A stretch of 64,000 nt of DNA from Sediminibacillus dalangtanensis (GCF_017792025.1 NZ_CP046956.1:62001-126000), one strand, 5' to 3'; positions 1 to 11,430 are shown, counted from the first letter of the stretch. Made by a program: numbers and translations. Notes: a model not told the origin generated them from the sequence alone.

Positions 1-109
1 AAAACTAGATAAGAAAATAGGAAGTGAAGGCGACTGCTCAGCAGGAGCCGGAACTAGACTATGCAAGACATTCAACGACATTGAAGTAACACGTCATTCA
101 CGAACGATA
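1..109 (+). other. 16S-23S internal transcribed spacer (3' part)
   Basis: This is the tail of the spacer in front of 23S rRNA. It contains no tRNA. Its first 13 bases (aaaactagataag) are the reverse complement of a run just upstream of 5S (about 3224-3236), so the two may pair over a long distance in the primary transcript. The 16S gene, if present, lies left of the window. Confidence 0.7.
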
Positions 110-3025
<2,916 letters not shown>

Positions 3026-3270
3026 TAAAACAAAAAGTGAAGGCGACTGGTCAACAGCGTATGGATAGATCAGCCAGATGGTAGTACGCCGCTTTGAGCG
3101 TACGAAAAGCTGGATGAACTATACACTAGCTGTTAGGAGCCGTAACTGGATTCAATCAAAAAGCGTCGCGGACTCCGGTCCGCAGAGCATGATTCAAACG
3201 TGTGAAGTTCGTTGATGTCTTCCTTCTTATCTAGTTTTGAAGGTACACTTTTCTTAAAAGCATACCGATG
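3026..3270 (+). other. 23S-5S spacer
   Basis: Transcribed spacer of about 245 nt. It shares the string AAGTGAAGGCGACTG with the spacer upstream of 23S (near 25-39), as is common in Bacillus rrn operons. It has one local hairpin around 3165-3183 (GCGGACTCCGGTCCGC) and the typical TTATCTAGTTTTGAAGG motif before 5S. No gene is seen. Confidence 0.6.
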
Positions 3271-3387
3271 TCTGGTGGCAATAGCGGAGAGGCCACACCT
3301 GTTCCCATGCCGAACACAGCAGTTAAGCTCTCCAGCGCCCATGGTAGTTGGGGCTTTGCCCCTGCGAGAGTAGGACGCCGCCAGGCA
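3271..3387 (+). rRNA. 5S ribosomal RNA
   Basis: About 117 nt, matching Bacillus 5S throughout: TCTGGTGGCAATAGCGG at the start, CCGAACACAGCAGTTAAGC in the middle and GGACGCCGCCAGGC at the end, with complementary termini. It is followed within 7 nt by tRNA-Asn, so it is co-transcribed with that tRNA. Confidence 0.96.
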
Positions 3388-3393
3388 GATTAT

Positions 3394-3468
3394 TCCACCG
3401 TAGCTCAGTGGTAGAGCAATCGGCTGTTAACCGATCGGTCGTAGGTTCGAATCCTACCGGTGGAGCCA
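3394..3468 (+). tRNA. tRNA-Asn (GTT)
   Basis: Cloverleaf with acceptor stem TCCACCG/CGGTGGA, anticodon loop reading GTT and T-arm GTTCGAATC. The 3' CCA is encoded. It lies directly behind 5S in the rrn transcript. Confidence 0.97.
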
Positions 3469-3471
3469 TTT

Positions 3472-3544
3472 GCTTCCATAGCTCAGTCGGTAGAGCGCTT
3501 CCATGGTAAGGAAGAGGTCGCCGGTTCAAGTCCGGCTGGAAGCT
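3472..3544 (+). tRNA. tRNA-Thr (GGT)
   Basis: Acceptor stem GCTTCCA/TGGAAGC; anticodon stem CTTCC/GGAAG with loop ATGGTAA gives anticodon GGT. No 3' CCA is encoded. It starts 3 nt after tRNA-Asn and is followed by the operon terminator. Confidence 0.96.
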
Positions 3545-3546
3545 CT

Positions 3547-3585
3547 TTAAAAAACGCTTGTCCTGTAAGGGATAGAGCGTTTTTT
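3547..3585 (+). terminator. Intrinsic terminator of the rrn-tRNA operon
   Basis: An AAAAAACGCT arm and an AGCGTTTTTT arm flank a loop of about 17 nt that contains TGTCCTGTAAGGGATAG. The T-run directly follows tRNA-Thr. Confidence 0.8.
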
Positions 3586-4009
3586 ATATTTATGACAATT
3601 ATAAGAAAGTTTTTTTGTTGTCTGATCGTATGGACAATCCCTTTGAAAAATTAGTGAGAGCAAATCCTATCTTAACGGTATGCTCTTACTATTTTTATTT
3701 CCTTAGATCCTTTTTTGATAGGCTTGATTTTATGAAATAGGACTACATAGGCTATTGTCACACTTGAAGATGAAAAACAGTTGAGTATATATACCTTCTT
3801 TTCTTGTTTCCTTAATGGTGGATAGGGACTTTAACCATGACTAAATATTACAAAAACAGAGTATAATTACCTTTTTTTGCTAAACTATCTAGCCAAGCAT
3901 GGAAAGTTTTAGTAACATCATTGTAACTTCTTTAGAATATTCAGAAAAAAGTCCCGAAGGAGGTGAAAGAAAAAGTAAGTCCATAAAAATTTGGAAAGGG
4001 GAAATATCA
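3586..4009 (+). promoter_or_regulatory. Intergenic region with candidate protease promoter
   Basis: No gene is seen in these 424 bases. A -10-like TATAAT lies at 3862-3867; the only -35 candidate, TGACTA at 3838-3843, is weak (18-bp spacing). A strong Shine-Dalgarno sequence (GGAGGTGA, 3959-3966) has no start codon at a useful distance. It may be a relic or part of a leader peptide. Confidence 0.35.
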
Positions 4010-7000
4010 TTGAGGCCAAAAAGAGGAAAGATGAAATGGCTTAGCATTTCTTTGATCGCTTTTTTGGTATTACAACTTTTTACTTACACCACTGCCTCGG
4101 CACAAAGCTCCTCAACAAGTCTTTCCATCAAAGATAACCTGCAAGTAAATAATAAAATCAGTAAGGATTTAACTGATTCCTTTCAAAAAAAGAAAGAAGT
4201 CACCTACCTGGTGAAAATGAAGGATCAGGCTGATACCGCTAAAGCAGCGAAAAATGCTGCGGCAACTGCGCAAAAAACTGATTCTTCTTTAACATCCTCC
4301 CAAATAAAACGAGTGAAAACATCTGCAGTTGTAACGGAATTAAAATCAACTGCTTTGGAATCCCAACAATCGCTGAAAAAATATTTGGAGAGTGCGACCG
4401 AAAAAGGGAAAGTCTCTTCCTATAACTCCTACTACATTGTCAACGCAATGGCGGTGACAAGTAATGAGGAAATCATGAAGGAAATTGCTGCGATGCCAGA
4501 AGTAGAAAAGGTCCTTCCAAACCGGGTAAGAAAACTTACACCGGCTGAACAAGAAACAGTAAAAGAAATGAAACTGGCGAAGGAAACAAATGCTACAGAA
4601 TGGAACATTGATCGGGTCGGTGCCCCGGAAGTTTGGGAAGAAATGGGAATTGATGGTAGTGGTGTTGTTGTTGCTAACATCGACACGGGTGTTCAATGGG
4701 ATCACCCGGCACTACAAGACCAATATCGCGGCTTCGATGCTTCAAACCCTGACCAAACAGATCATGAACTAAATTGGTTCGACGCTACAGCTGGAGAGGA
4801 AACTCCTTATGACGATCAGGGCCACGGTACACACACCATGGGAACAATGGTAGGTACGGATGATGATGGGAGCAACCAGATAGGTGTTGCACCTGGGGCA
4901 AAGTGGATTGCAGTAAAAGCTTTCACTGCTGCTGGTGGTACGGATGCAGACTTGCTTGAAGCAGGTGAATGGGTGCTTGCCCCGAAAGATGCTGACGGTA
5001 CTCCACATCCGGAAGCGGCACCTGATGTTGTGAATAATTCCTGGGGAGGCGGACCAGGATTGGATGAGTGGTATCGTCCAATGGTTCAGAATTGGATTAG
5101 CGCTGGGATCATCCCTGTATTTTCAGCAGGAAACGATGGACCGGGGGATGGAACTGTCGCTGCGCCGGCGAATTACCCTGAAGTCATCGCGGTAGCTGCT
5201 ACCGATTCAAGCGATGGATTGGCCAGTTTTTCTTCTCGAGGACCTTCTCCTTATGATGGAGAGATAAAGCCGGACATCGCCGCACCTGGAGTGAACATTC
5301 GCTCCTCAGTACCGGGAAGCAGCTACGAAAGTGGTTGGAATGGTACTTCGATGGCAGGGCCGCATGTAGCCGCTACTGCTGCTCTGTTACTACAGGCAGA
5401 TAGTTCCCTGTCGGTAGAAGACGTAAAGGATATTCTGATGGAAACGGCTGACACGACCACTAACAGTCAATATCCGGAAGATCCAAATGAAGGATTTGGA
5501 CACGGAATTGTCAATGCGTTCAATGCAGTTTCTGCAGTTGTCAGCGGAGTGGGAGAAATCACCGGGAATGTCTACAAGGAGGGCGACGACAGTGAAGAAC
5601 CTGCAATTGAACATGTAGCCCCGGAAGATACTTATGAAGGCGTACCGCTCTCGCTCGCAGCACAAGTGAACGATAATGTAAGTGTCGACACAGTTGAATT
5701 GCAGTATCGTCTAGACGGCGGTGACTGGGAAACAATCGCAGCGGAATTAGTCCAAGGTGATTTCACCGAAGGTACTTACCAGGCGGTGATTCCAGGGGAA
5801 GCAATCGCAGGCGATTCGCTGGAATACAAATGGAAAGCGGTCGACTTTGGGGAAAATGAAGTGGAAACGGATGTTTATCAAGTTTCCATTAAAGAAGCAA
5901 TTTCTACTGGATATGAAGAAGATTTTGAAGCAAACCCAGTAGGCTGGTTGTCATTTGGGGAAAACAACTCCTGGCAATGGGGTGTACCAGAATCCGGACC
6001 AGAAGAAGCTGCTTCTGGAGAGAATGTTTATGGTACAAACCTGGCAGGAGATTATGACAATGACGCCAATATGACCTTGGTGATGCCGCCAGTAGAAGTA
6101 CCAGAAGGGGATACCTTCCTCCAATTTAAATCATGGTTTAACCTGGAAAACAACTATGATTACGGTCATGTAGTGGTTTCTACTGACATGGAAAGCTGGG
6201 ATCAATTACAAGAATTTAACGGCACAACAGAGGGATGGACGGACACAGAAGTGGACCTTTCCGAGTATGCCGGACAGAATGTGTTTGTAGGATTCCACGT
6301 TGATACTGATTTAAGTGTAGTGCGTGAAGGCTGGTATATAGACGATGTGGCATTAACTGACCAGGCTGATGGTTCTACTGCCTCCCTCCATAGAAATACA
6401 ACGAAAAAAGCAAAAGCAGCTAAACAGGATAAGAAATCTGCTGATAAGAAAGTAGAAAAGAAAAAGAAGGTCAATCCGAAAAAATTGGCTCCTTCTAAAC
6501 TGAAAGATGTGACTGCACCACAGTTGGCAAAAGGGGAAATTGATGATCAATATCAACCGAATCTCCTGCCGTTGGATGCAACTGTCACCGTGCTAGAAAC
6601 CGATCGTTCCGTGGACACAAATCCTGCTGATGGAAGCTTCCGTTTACTACATGGTGCAGGAGACTACACGCTTCAAGCAGACGCCTACGGGTTTTATGCT
6701 GAGGAACAGGCAGTTGAGGTTCCGGAAGAAGGCTCGGTAGAAGCCAATTTCACATTAAACCCGATTCCAACTGGAACGGTTTCAGGCCAAGTGGTCAATG
6801 AGGAAACTGGGGAACCGATCGAAGGGGCTACCTTGATGCTTGTCGAGGATGCAGCTGTCGATCCAGTTGAAACAGGAGCAGATGGATCTTACTCCATTGA
6901 AGCATACGAAGGAGACTACACCATCCGTGTTATGGCTCCTGACTTTCATGCTAAAGAAGTTGCTGTATCGATTGAAGGAGACGAAACGGTCGAACTGACA

Positions 7001-8350
7001 ATTGAAATGGATCCATTCATTGGTTACCCAGGAGAAATTGGTTACGATGACGGAACCGCAGAGAATGCTCGTGCATTTTATGATGCAGGCAACGGCTGGG
7101 CTGTAAAAATGTCCCTTGCAGAGGGACAGGAGTCAGCTATGGTAACCGGCGGTCTCTTCCGTTTCTGGACAGAAGACTGGCCTGTACCGGGTGGCGAGGA
7201 ATTCCAAGTAGCTGTATATGATGCCAGCGGACCAGACGGGGCACCAGGTGAAAAACTTGGTGGACCATATGATGCAACGGCATTGCGTAACGGCGAGTGG
7301 ACGCGCGTTGACCTGGCTGATAAAGGAATTTCTGTATCGGGAGATTTCTATATGGTCTATATTCAAAGCCAACCTAATCCAAATACTCCTGGACTAGGTA
7401 CTGATGAAGATGGAGAAAATGCCGGAAGAAGCTGGCAGCTGGTCGACGGAGGCTGGAGTCAAACACCTGAATCTGAAGGGAATTACATGATTCGGGCTTT
7501 GGTAAGTTATGCAGCTGAAGCACCGGTAATTGAGTCACCATCGGATAACAGTTATACAAAGGAAGAAGTTGTAACGGTTACTGGAAGTGCGGCTCCATCT
7601 ACAACCCTGACTGTCTACAATAATGAAGAAGAAGCAGCAGTAACAGAAGTAAATGAAGATGGTGAATTTTCGGTCGATGTTACGCTTGAATCAGGGGCTA
7701 ATTCCCTGACAGCTGTTTCCTCTACCGATAACGGTTCCACCGATCCTTCTGACCCAGTGGTCATAACACTGGACCAACAGAAGCCTGAACTTACCATCAC
7801 CTCTCCGGAAGATGGAGAAAAAACGAATAAAGAAGTAGTGAAGGTGACTGGCGAGGTTGTGGAAGACAATCTTGATAAAGTGGTAGTGAACGGTCAAAAA
7901 GCAGACGTTGACGAAGATGGAGCGTTTTCTAAGCGGATTCTTGTAGACGACGGTGAAAATGAAATTAAAGTCCGGGCTGTTGATAAAGCTGGTAATGCCC
8001 GTGTCAACACTATCACCATTGATGCGAAACTGACCGCTCCGGAAATTACCAACGTTACCCCAGAAGAGGATGTTTATCTCCAAGCAGGCGAATCCGTTAA
8101 AATTGAGTTTGATTCGGATGCAGATCTGGATGCAACGTTCTATATCAAAATGCCTTTAACCAATTTGTCCAACAATGCTACAGAACTTCCGATGACAGAA
8201 ACGGAAGACGGACATTATGTTGGGTACTGGACAGCTACTTCCAATGTGGTAGCGGAAGGAGCAGAAATTGTTGTTAAAGTCGGCGATGACTATGGTAATG
8301 TAACCGAGGCAGCGGCCGAAGGAAAATTGTTTATTAACACGGAAGACTAA
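4010..8350 (+). CDS. bpr: Secreted S8 serine protease, bacillopeptidase F-like
   Basis: A subtilisin-family extracellular protease of about 1446 residues, close to the usual length of bacillopeptidase F. The TTG at 4010 is chosen because AAAGGGG sits 7 nt upstream and it places a basic N-terminus before a hydrophobic signal peptide (cleavage near ASA-Q). An ATG at 4031 and an upstream ATG at 3899 are alternatives. After an I9-type propeptide comes the catalytic domain with Asp225 (NIDTG), His272 (GHGTH), oxyanion Asn375 (SAGN) and Ser447 (GTSMAGP). The C-terminal half holds an immune-inhibitor-A/MAM-like beta domain, a lysine-rich linker (about residues 800-830), two carboxypeptidase-regulatory-like domains and Ig-like repeats. 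The protein is very acidic, as in halotolerant bacteria. It stands alone and ends at a strong terminator. There is no sortase motif, so release to the medium is expected. Confidence 0.9.
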   Translation: MRPKRGKMKWLSISLIAFLVLQLFTYTTASAQSSSTSLSIKDNLQVNNKISKDLTDSFQKKKEVTYLVKMKDQADTAKAAKNAAATAQKTDSSLTSSQIKRVKTSAVVTELKSTALESQQSLKKYLESATEKGKVSSYNSYYIVNAMAVTSNEEIMKEIAAMPEVEKVLPNRVRKLTPAEQETVKEMKLAKETNATEWNIDRVGAPEVWEEMGIDGSGVVVANIDTGVQWDHPALQDQYRGFDASNPDQTDHELNWFDATAGEETPYDDQGHGTHTMGTMVGTDDDGSNQIGVAPGAKWIAVKAFTAAGGTDADLLEAGEWVLAPKDADGTPHPEAAPDVVNNSWGGGPGLDEWYRPMVQNWISAGIIPVFSAGNDGPGDGTVAAPANYPEVIAVAATDSSDGLASFSSRGPSPYDGEIKPDIAAPGVNIRSSVPGSSYESGWNGTSMAGPHVAATAALLLQADSSLSVEDVKDILMETADTTTNSQYPEDPNEGFGHGIVNAFNAVSAVVSGVGEITGNVYKEGDDSEEPAIEHVAPEDTYEGVPLSLAAQVNDNVSVDTVELQYRLDGGDWETIAAELVQGDFTEGTYQAVIPGEAIAGDSLEYKWKAVDFGENEVETDVYQVSIKEAISTGYEEDFEANPVGWLSFGENNSWQWGVPESGPEEAASGENVYGTNLAGDYDNDANMTLVMPPVEVPEGDTFLQFKSWFNLENNYDYGHVVVSTDMESWDQLQEFNGTTEGWTDTEVDLSEYAGQNVFVGFHVDTDLSVVREGWYIDDVALTDQADGSTASLHRNTTKKAKAAKQDKKSADKKVEKKKKVNPKKLAPSKLKDVTAPQLAKGEIDDQYQPNLLPLDATVTVLETDRSVDTNPADGSFRLLHGAGDYTLQADAYGFYAEEQAVEVPEEGSVEANFTLNPIPTGTVSGQVVNEETGEPIEGATLMLVEDAAVDPVETGADGSYSIEAYEGDYTIRVMAPDFHAKEVAVSIEGDETVELTIEMDPFIGYPGEIGYDDGTAENARAFYDAGNGWAVKMSLAEGQESAMVTGGLFRFWTEDWPVPGGEEFQVAVYDASGPDGAPGEKLGGPYDATALRNGEWTRVDLADKGISVSGDFYMVYIQSQPNPNTPGLGTDEDGENAGRSWQLVDGGWSQTPESEGNYMIRALVSYAAEAPVIESPSDNSYTKEEVVTVTGSAAPSTTLTVYNNEEEAAVTEVNEDGEFSVDVTLESGANSLTAVSSTDNGSTDPSDPVVITLDQQKPELTITSPEDGEKTNKEVVKVTGEVVEDNLDKVVVNGQKADVDEDGAFSKRILVDDGENEIKVRAVDKAGNARVNTITIDAKLTAPEITNVTPEEDVYLQAGESVKIEFDSDADLDATFYIKMPLTNLSNNATELPMTETEDGHYVGYWTATSNVVAEGAEIVVKVGDDYGNVTEAAAEGKLFINTED

Positions 8351-8385
8351 GCTTTTTACCTCCCCCTATATATATAAATAGATTG

Positions 8386-8420
8386 CCCCTTAGTGCCGTT
8401 TCACTAAGGGGTTGTTTTTT
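8386..8420 (+). terminator. Intrinsic terminator after the S8 protease
   Basis: A perfect 10-bp stem (CCCCTTAGTG / CACTAAGGGG) with a 6-nt loop is followed by TTGTTTTTT. Confidence 0.9.
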
Positions 8421-8549
8421 ATTGAATGATAGCCACTTTTTTGCAAAAAATGCTTGTCAAAATCATCACTACCAATTATAATCAAATTCGTGCTTGAGAA
8501 ATAGCAACACTGTTTGGTGAGGGAGAAAATAAAAAAATAAAATTTACTC

Positions 8550-8579
8550 TTTACAAACACTATCGATTTGAGTTATAAT
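8550..8579 (+). promoter_or_regulatory. Sigma-A promoter of the tRNA array
   Basis: TTTACA at 8550-8555 and TATAAT at 8574-8579 are separated by 18 bp. The -10 lies 32 nt before tRNA-Glu, which suits a stable-RNA operon. Confidence 0.75.
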
Positions 8580-8611
8580 TGTATCTGTCAGTTTGAAAGA
8601 TAGACATTGCT

Positions 8612-8686
8612 GGCCCGTTGGTCAAGTGGTTAAGACACCGCCCTTTCACGGCGGTAACACGGGTTCGAATCCCGTACGGGTCACCA
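8612..8686 (+). tRNA. tRNA-Glu (TTC)
   Basis: Acceptor GGCCCGT/ACGGGTC; anticodon stem CCGCC/GGCGG with TTC in the loop; encoded CCA. First gene of the tRNA array. Confidence 0.97.
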
Positions 8687-8703
8687 TATATTTATTTGTA
8701 GTT

Positions 8704-8779
8704 GGAGGATTAGCTCAGCTGGGAGAGCACCTGCCTTACAAGCAGGGGGTCGCAGGTTCGAGCCCTGCATCCTCCACCA
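8704..8779 (+). tRNA. tRNA-Val (TAC)
   Basis: Acceptor GGAGGAT/ATCCTCC, anticodon TAC, encoded CCA. Confidence 0.97.
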
Positions 8780-8782
8780 TTT

Positions 8783-8858
<76 letters not shown>

Positions 8859-8867
8859 GCTTTTCAT

Positions 8868-8897
8868 TTGAATAATCTTCAATCTAAAGTTTATAAT
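8868..8897 (+). promoter_or_regulatory. Possible internal promoter in the tRNA array
   Basis: TTGAAT (8868-8873), an 18-bp spacer and TATAAT (8892-8897) stand 35 nt before tRNA-Tyr, in the widest gap of the left half of the array. It may be a second initiation point or chance. Confidence 0.4.
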
Positions 8898-8932
8898 AGG
8901 ATTGCAAAAGTTATTGATATATGGAGGGATAG

Positions 8933-9008
8933 CGAAGTTGGCCAAACGCGGCGGACTGTAAATCCGCTCCCATCGGGTTCGTAGGTTCGAGTCCTACTCC
9001 CTCCACCA
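8933..9008 (+). tRNA. tRNA-Tyr (GTA)
   Basis: Acceptor GGAGGGA/TCCCTCC, anticodon loop CTGTAAA giving GTA. A long variable arm (CTCCCATCGGGTTCG region) fits a class II tRNA. The CCA is encoded. Confidence 0.95.
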
Positions 9009-9066
9009 TTTAAAAAATGATAAAAAAGATCAAAGTGCGAGCAGCTGGCACTGCTTTTGTTTTTAT

Positions 9067-9141
9067 TGGGCTATAGCCAAGCGGTAAGGCATCGGGTTTT
9101 GATCCCGTGATTCGCTGGTTCGAATCCAGCTAGCCCAGCCA
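9067..9141 (+). tRNA. tRNA-Gln (TTG)
   Basis: Acceptor TGGGCTA/TAGCCCA, anticodon TTG, encoded CCA. The unpaired-type U1 start is typical of bacterial tRNA-Gln. Confidence 0.96.
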
Positions 9142-9176
9142 TTTTCTTTTACCAGGAACATGATGAAATTAATCAT

Positions 9177-9249
9177 GAGCCATTAGCTCAGTTGGTAGAG
9201 CATCTGACTTTTAATCAGAGGGTCGGAGGTTCGAATCCTCCATGGCTCA
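9177..9249 (+). tRNA. tRNA-Lys (TTT)
   Basis: Acceptor GAGCCAT/ATGGCTC, anticodon TTT, discriminator A, no encoded CCA (TCA follows). Its last 16 nt start a tandem repeat that continues downstream. Confidence 0.96.
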
Positions 9250-9468
9250 TCAAAGAAGTTATGGTTCGGATTCTCACCTACGGTTCCCCTTGCATTCATC
9301 TACAACAAGGGATGCAAGGACTAGCCTGCGGCGTCGGAATCCTCCATGGCTCATCAAAGAAGTTATGGTTCGGATTCTCACTTACGGTTCCCCTTGCATT
9401 ACATTTACAACAGAAGGATGCAAGGACTAGCCTGCGGCGTCGGAATCCTCCATGGCTTATCAGGTAAC
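9234..9468 (+). repeat. Tandem repeat seeded by the tRNA-Lys 3' end
   Basis: Copy 1 begins inside tRNA-Lys at 9234, copy 2 at 9338 (period 104) and a partial copy 3 at 9444 (period 106). A degenerate remnant (TCCTCCATGTCTTATC) lies at about 9495. Each unit opens with the tRNA 3' end AATCCTCCATGGCT, then AAAGAAGTTATGGTTCGGA, then an inverted repeat CCTTGCAT / ATGCAAGG, and ends GCGGCGTCGG. Copies 2 and 3 lack the rest of the tRNA, so they cannot be functional tRNAs. Confidence 0.85.
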
Positions 9469-9529
9469 TCAAATGGACAGGGCAGTGTTTCAGGGTCCTC
9501 CATGTCTTATCTTATTGCCATTAAATTTT

Positions 9530-9614
9530 GCGGATGTGGCGGAATTGGCAGACGCGCTAGAATCAGGCTCTAGTGTCTTCGGACGTGGGGGTTCAAGTCC
9601 CTCCATCCGCACCA
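9530..9614 (+). tRNA. tRNA-Leu (CAG)
   Basis: Acceptor GCGGATG/CATCCGC. Anticodon stem CTAGA/TCTAG with CAG in the loop, followed by the long variable arm expected for leucine (GTGTCTTCGGACGT). The CCA is encoded. Confidence 0.94.
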
Positions 9615-9617
9615 CTT

Positions 9618-9692
9618 GCGGAAGTAGTTCAGTGGTAGAACACCACCTTGCCAAGGTGGGGGTCGCGGGTTCGAATCCCGTCTTCCGCTCCA
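9618..9692 (+). tRNA. tRNA-Gly (GCC)
   Basis: Acceptor GCGGAAG/CTTCCGC, anticodon GCC, encoded CCA. Confidence 0.97.
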
Positions 9693-9696
9693 ATAT

Positions 9697-9769
9697 GGGG
9701 CCTTAGCTCAGCTGGGAGAGCGCCTGCTTTGCACGCAGGAGGTCAGCGGTTCGATCCCGCTAGGCTCCA
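9697..9769 (+). tRNA. tRNA-Ala (TGC)
   Basis: Acceptor GGGGCCT/AGGCTCC with one G-T pair, loop TTTGCAC giving anticodon TGC. No CCA is encoded. It is the last gene of the array. Confidence 0.95.
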
Positions 9770-9780
9770 CTTTTCATAAA

Positions 9781-9819
9781 GAGTGAAGCTACTTTTAATA
9801 GTAGCTTCGCTCTTTTTTT
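9781..9819 (+). terminator. Intrinsic terminator of the tRNA array
   Basis: A 12-bp stem GAGTGAAGCTAC / GTAGCTTCGCTC with an 8-nt loop is followed by seven T residues. Confidence 0.92.
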
Positions 9820-10114
9820 ATGGTGAAATGTGGTGCATGTCCAGCTCCAGCGTCTACTCCCTCGTGGTTTTAATCCCCTGGTGGTAGCCGGTTGTGTCGC
9901 CTTTGAAGCTTGTCTTAGATTTTAGAGTCTGGTGTTTCCCTTTTAAAGCCTCGAACCCACTTTCGTATATATATACAGTTTCATGTCCAGTTGAGTCATT
10001 CTGGTATCTTTGACTAAAATGAAGATAGGAAGTAATCAAAACTTAAACACCATGAAAAATGAAAGCGGATGCTTTGAGTTTTGGTGGGACGATTAATTGG
10101 GAGGAGGCAACATT
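9820..10114. other. Gene-free gap with a Bacillaceae dispersed-repeat fragment
   Basis: No convincing gene in 295 bases. TGTCCAGCTCCAGCGTCTA at 9838-9856 matches the start of a repeat I know from many Bacillus genomes (TGTCTAGCTCCAGCGCCTA); a second fragment lies at 57734. The only open frame, on the minus strand, has no ribosome site or recognisable content. Confidence 0.5.
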
Positions 10115-11020
10115 GTGGTTAATAAGAAGATATCGATTATAGGGGTTCCGATGGATTTAGGTCAAAACAGACGTGGAGTCGATATGGGGCCCAGTGCAAT
10201 TCGTTATGCCGGAGTAATGGAGACTCTGGAGGCGCTGAATTTTCAAATCGAGGACTTGGGAGATATAAAAATTTCTCGTCCGAGTCGGGGGGCGGAACAG
10301 CTGCAAGACAACTTGCGCAATTTAAGCCAAGTTGCGGAAGGCAATGAACTGCTTGCCGAGCAGGTGGATGAAGCGATAACTGCCGGTAGGTTTCCACTAG
10401 TGCTAGGCGGCGACCACAGCATTGCCATCGGAAGCTTGGCCGGTATAGCCAAGCACTACGAAAACCTTGGAGTAATCTGGTATGATGCTCACGGAGACTT
10501 AAATACAGCGGACACTTCGCCCTCCGGTAACATACATGGAATGCCGTTGGCGGTCAATCTTGGATTGGGCCATGAGCGTCTAACCAATATATTAGGATAT
10601 CAGCCAAAAATAAAACCGGAAAACATTGTCCTTATCGGTGCGCGCTCATTGGATGAAGGCGAAAAAGAGCTGATCCGGGAAACAGGCATCAAGGTATATA
10701 CAATGCATGAGGTGGATCGGATGGGAATGTCTGCAGTGATAACGGAAGTCACCGACTATTTGAAGGATCGTACCGACGGCGTGCATCTCAGCCTTGATTT
10801 AGATGGCCTCGATCCAGGTGATGCACCCGGGGTGGGCACTCCAGTGATCGGAGGCTTGAGTTATCGGGAAAGCCATTTGGCTATGGAAATGCTGGCAGAA
10901 ACAGACATGGTCACTTCTGCAGAGTTCGTGGAAGTCAATCCTATTTTAGATGAAAAAAATAAAACAGCTGTTATAGCTGTAGGATTAATGGGTTCTTTAT
11001 TTGGAGAAAAATTAAAGTAG
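10115..11020 (+). CDS. rocF: Arginase
   Basis: Hydrolyses L-arginine to ornithine and urea in the cytoplasm, the entry step of arginine catabolism. The protein has 301 residues, the usual length. The ureohydrolase binuclear manganese motifs are present: GGDHS with Asp100/His101, the DAHGD block (Asp124, His126, Asp128) and SLDLDGLDP with Asp228/Asp230. The GTG at 10115 is preferred over an in-frame TTG at 10097 because GGAGGAGG (10100-10107) lies 7 nt before it, and the TTG would fall upstream of that site. The gene is monocistronic: a tRNA terminator precedes it and its own terminator follows. In related genomes arginase likewise sits next to sigW. Confidence 0.95.
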   Translation: MVNKKISIIGVPMDLGQNRRGVDMGPSAIRYAGVMETLEALNFQIEDLGDIKISRPSRGAEQLQDNLRNLSQVAEGNELLAEQVDEAITAGRFPLVLGGDHSIAIGSLAGIAKHYENLGVIWYDAHGDLNTADTSPSGNIHGMPLAVNLGLGHERLTNILGYQPKIKPENIVLIGARSLDEGEKELIRETGIKVYTMHEVDRMGMSAVITEVTDYLKDRTDGVHLSLDLDGLDPGDAPGVGTPVIGGLSYRESHLAMEMLAETDMVTSAEFVEVNPILDEKNKTAVIAVGLMGSLFGEKLK

Positions 11021-11034
11021 TATTCGTGTTGCGG

Positions 11035-11060
11035 CCCTTGCTGAAAAGCGGGGGTTTTTT
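11035..11060 (+). terminator. Intrinsic terminator after rocF
   Basis: An 8-bp stem CCCTTGCT / AGCGGGGG, with two G-U pairs, closes a GAAA tetraloop and is followed by six T residues. Confidence 0.8.
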
Positions 11061-11072
11061 ATTTGTAATAGG

Positions 11073-11222
11073 TTATGCTTTATCGTATTCATTCAGCCAG
11101 TAATCGAGTCGGGTGCTGGCCGAGACGACTGCATCGGAGGTAAGCTCTTTTTTTTGGGATAGTTCTAACATTTCCCTGCGGCAGGCTTCAATTTTTTCCA
11201 ACAAATACAATTTAATATCCAT
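11073..11222 (-). CDS. Spo0E-like aspartyl-phosphate phosphatase (49 aa)
   Basis: A small protein of 49 residues that fits the Spo0E/YisI/YnzD family, which removes phosphate from Spo0A-P and delays sporulation. The sequence begins MDIKLYLLEKIEACRREM and carries the family signature in VVSASTRLDYWLNEY (S-x-x-LD near the C-terminus). A strong ribosome site, GGAGGAAGG on the minus strand (11224-11232), precedes the ATG. It sits alone between the convergent rocF terminator and the divergent sigW operon. The length, near-two-helix character and signature make the family call good; which response regulator it acts on is inferred. Confidence 0.85.
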   Translation of the reverse strand: MDIKLYLLEKIEACRREMLELSQKKELTSDAVVSASTRLDYWLNEYDKA

Positions 11223-11365
11223 ACCTTCCTCCTAAACTGATATAATATAGTTGTTCATATTTACCCGGTTTAATAGTCCTATAAACATGCATTTTAACTT
11301 CTTCAATAATCGGAGTGCGGAAAAAATTCCCTGCTCTGTTTGTACAAAAAAATCAGCAAAAAAAT

Positions 11366-11394
11366 TGAAACCTCAAATGATCGTCACTCGTATA
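11366..11394 (+). promoter_or_regulatory. SigW-dependent autoregulatory promoter
   Basis: TGAAAC (11366-11371), a 17-bp spacer and CGTATA (11389-11394) match the ECF SigW consensus TGAAAC-N16/17-CGTA. It lies 37 nt before sigW, as in B. subtilis, where sigW drives itself. Confidence 0.9.
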
Positions 11395-11430
11395 GGATAG
11401 TGACCGCAAATGTAGCGGAGGTATTTTTAA

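Noticed and set aside
9234..9468. Possible CRISPR array
   Set aside because: The repeated unit is about 105 bp with no distinct spacers and starts inside a tRNA; no cas genes are present.
9854..10039. Minus-strand open frame behind the tRNA array
   Set aside because: No ribosome site, no recognisable content, and it overlaps a dispersed-repeat fragment.
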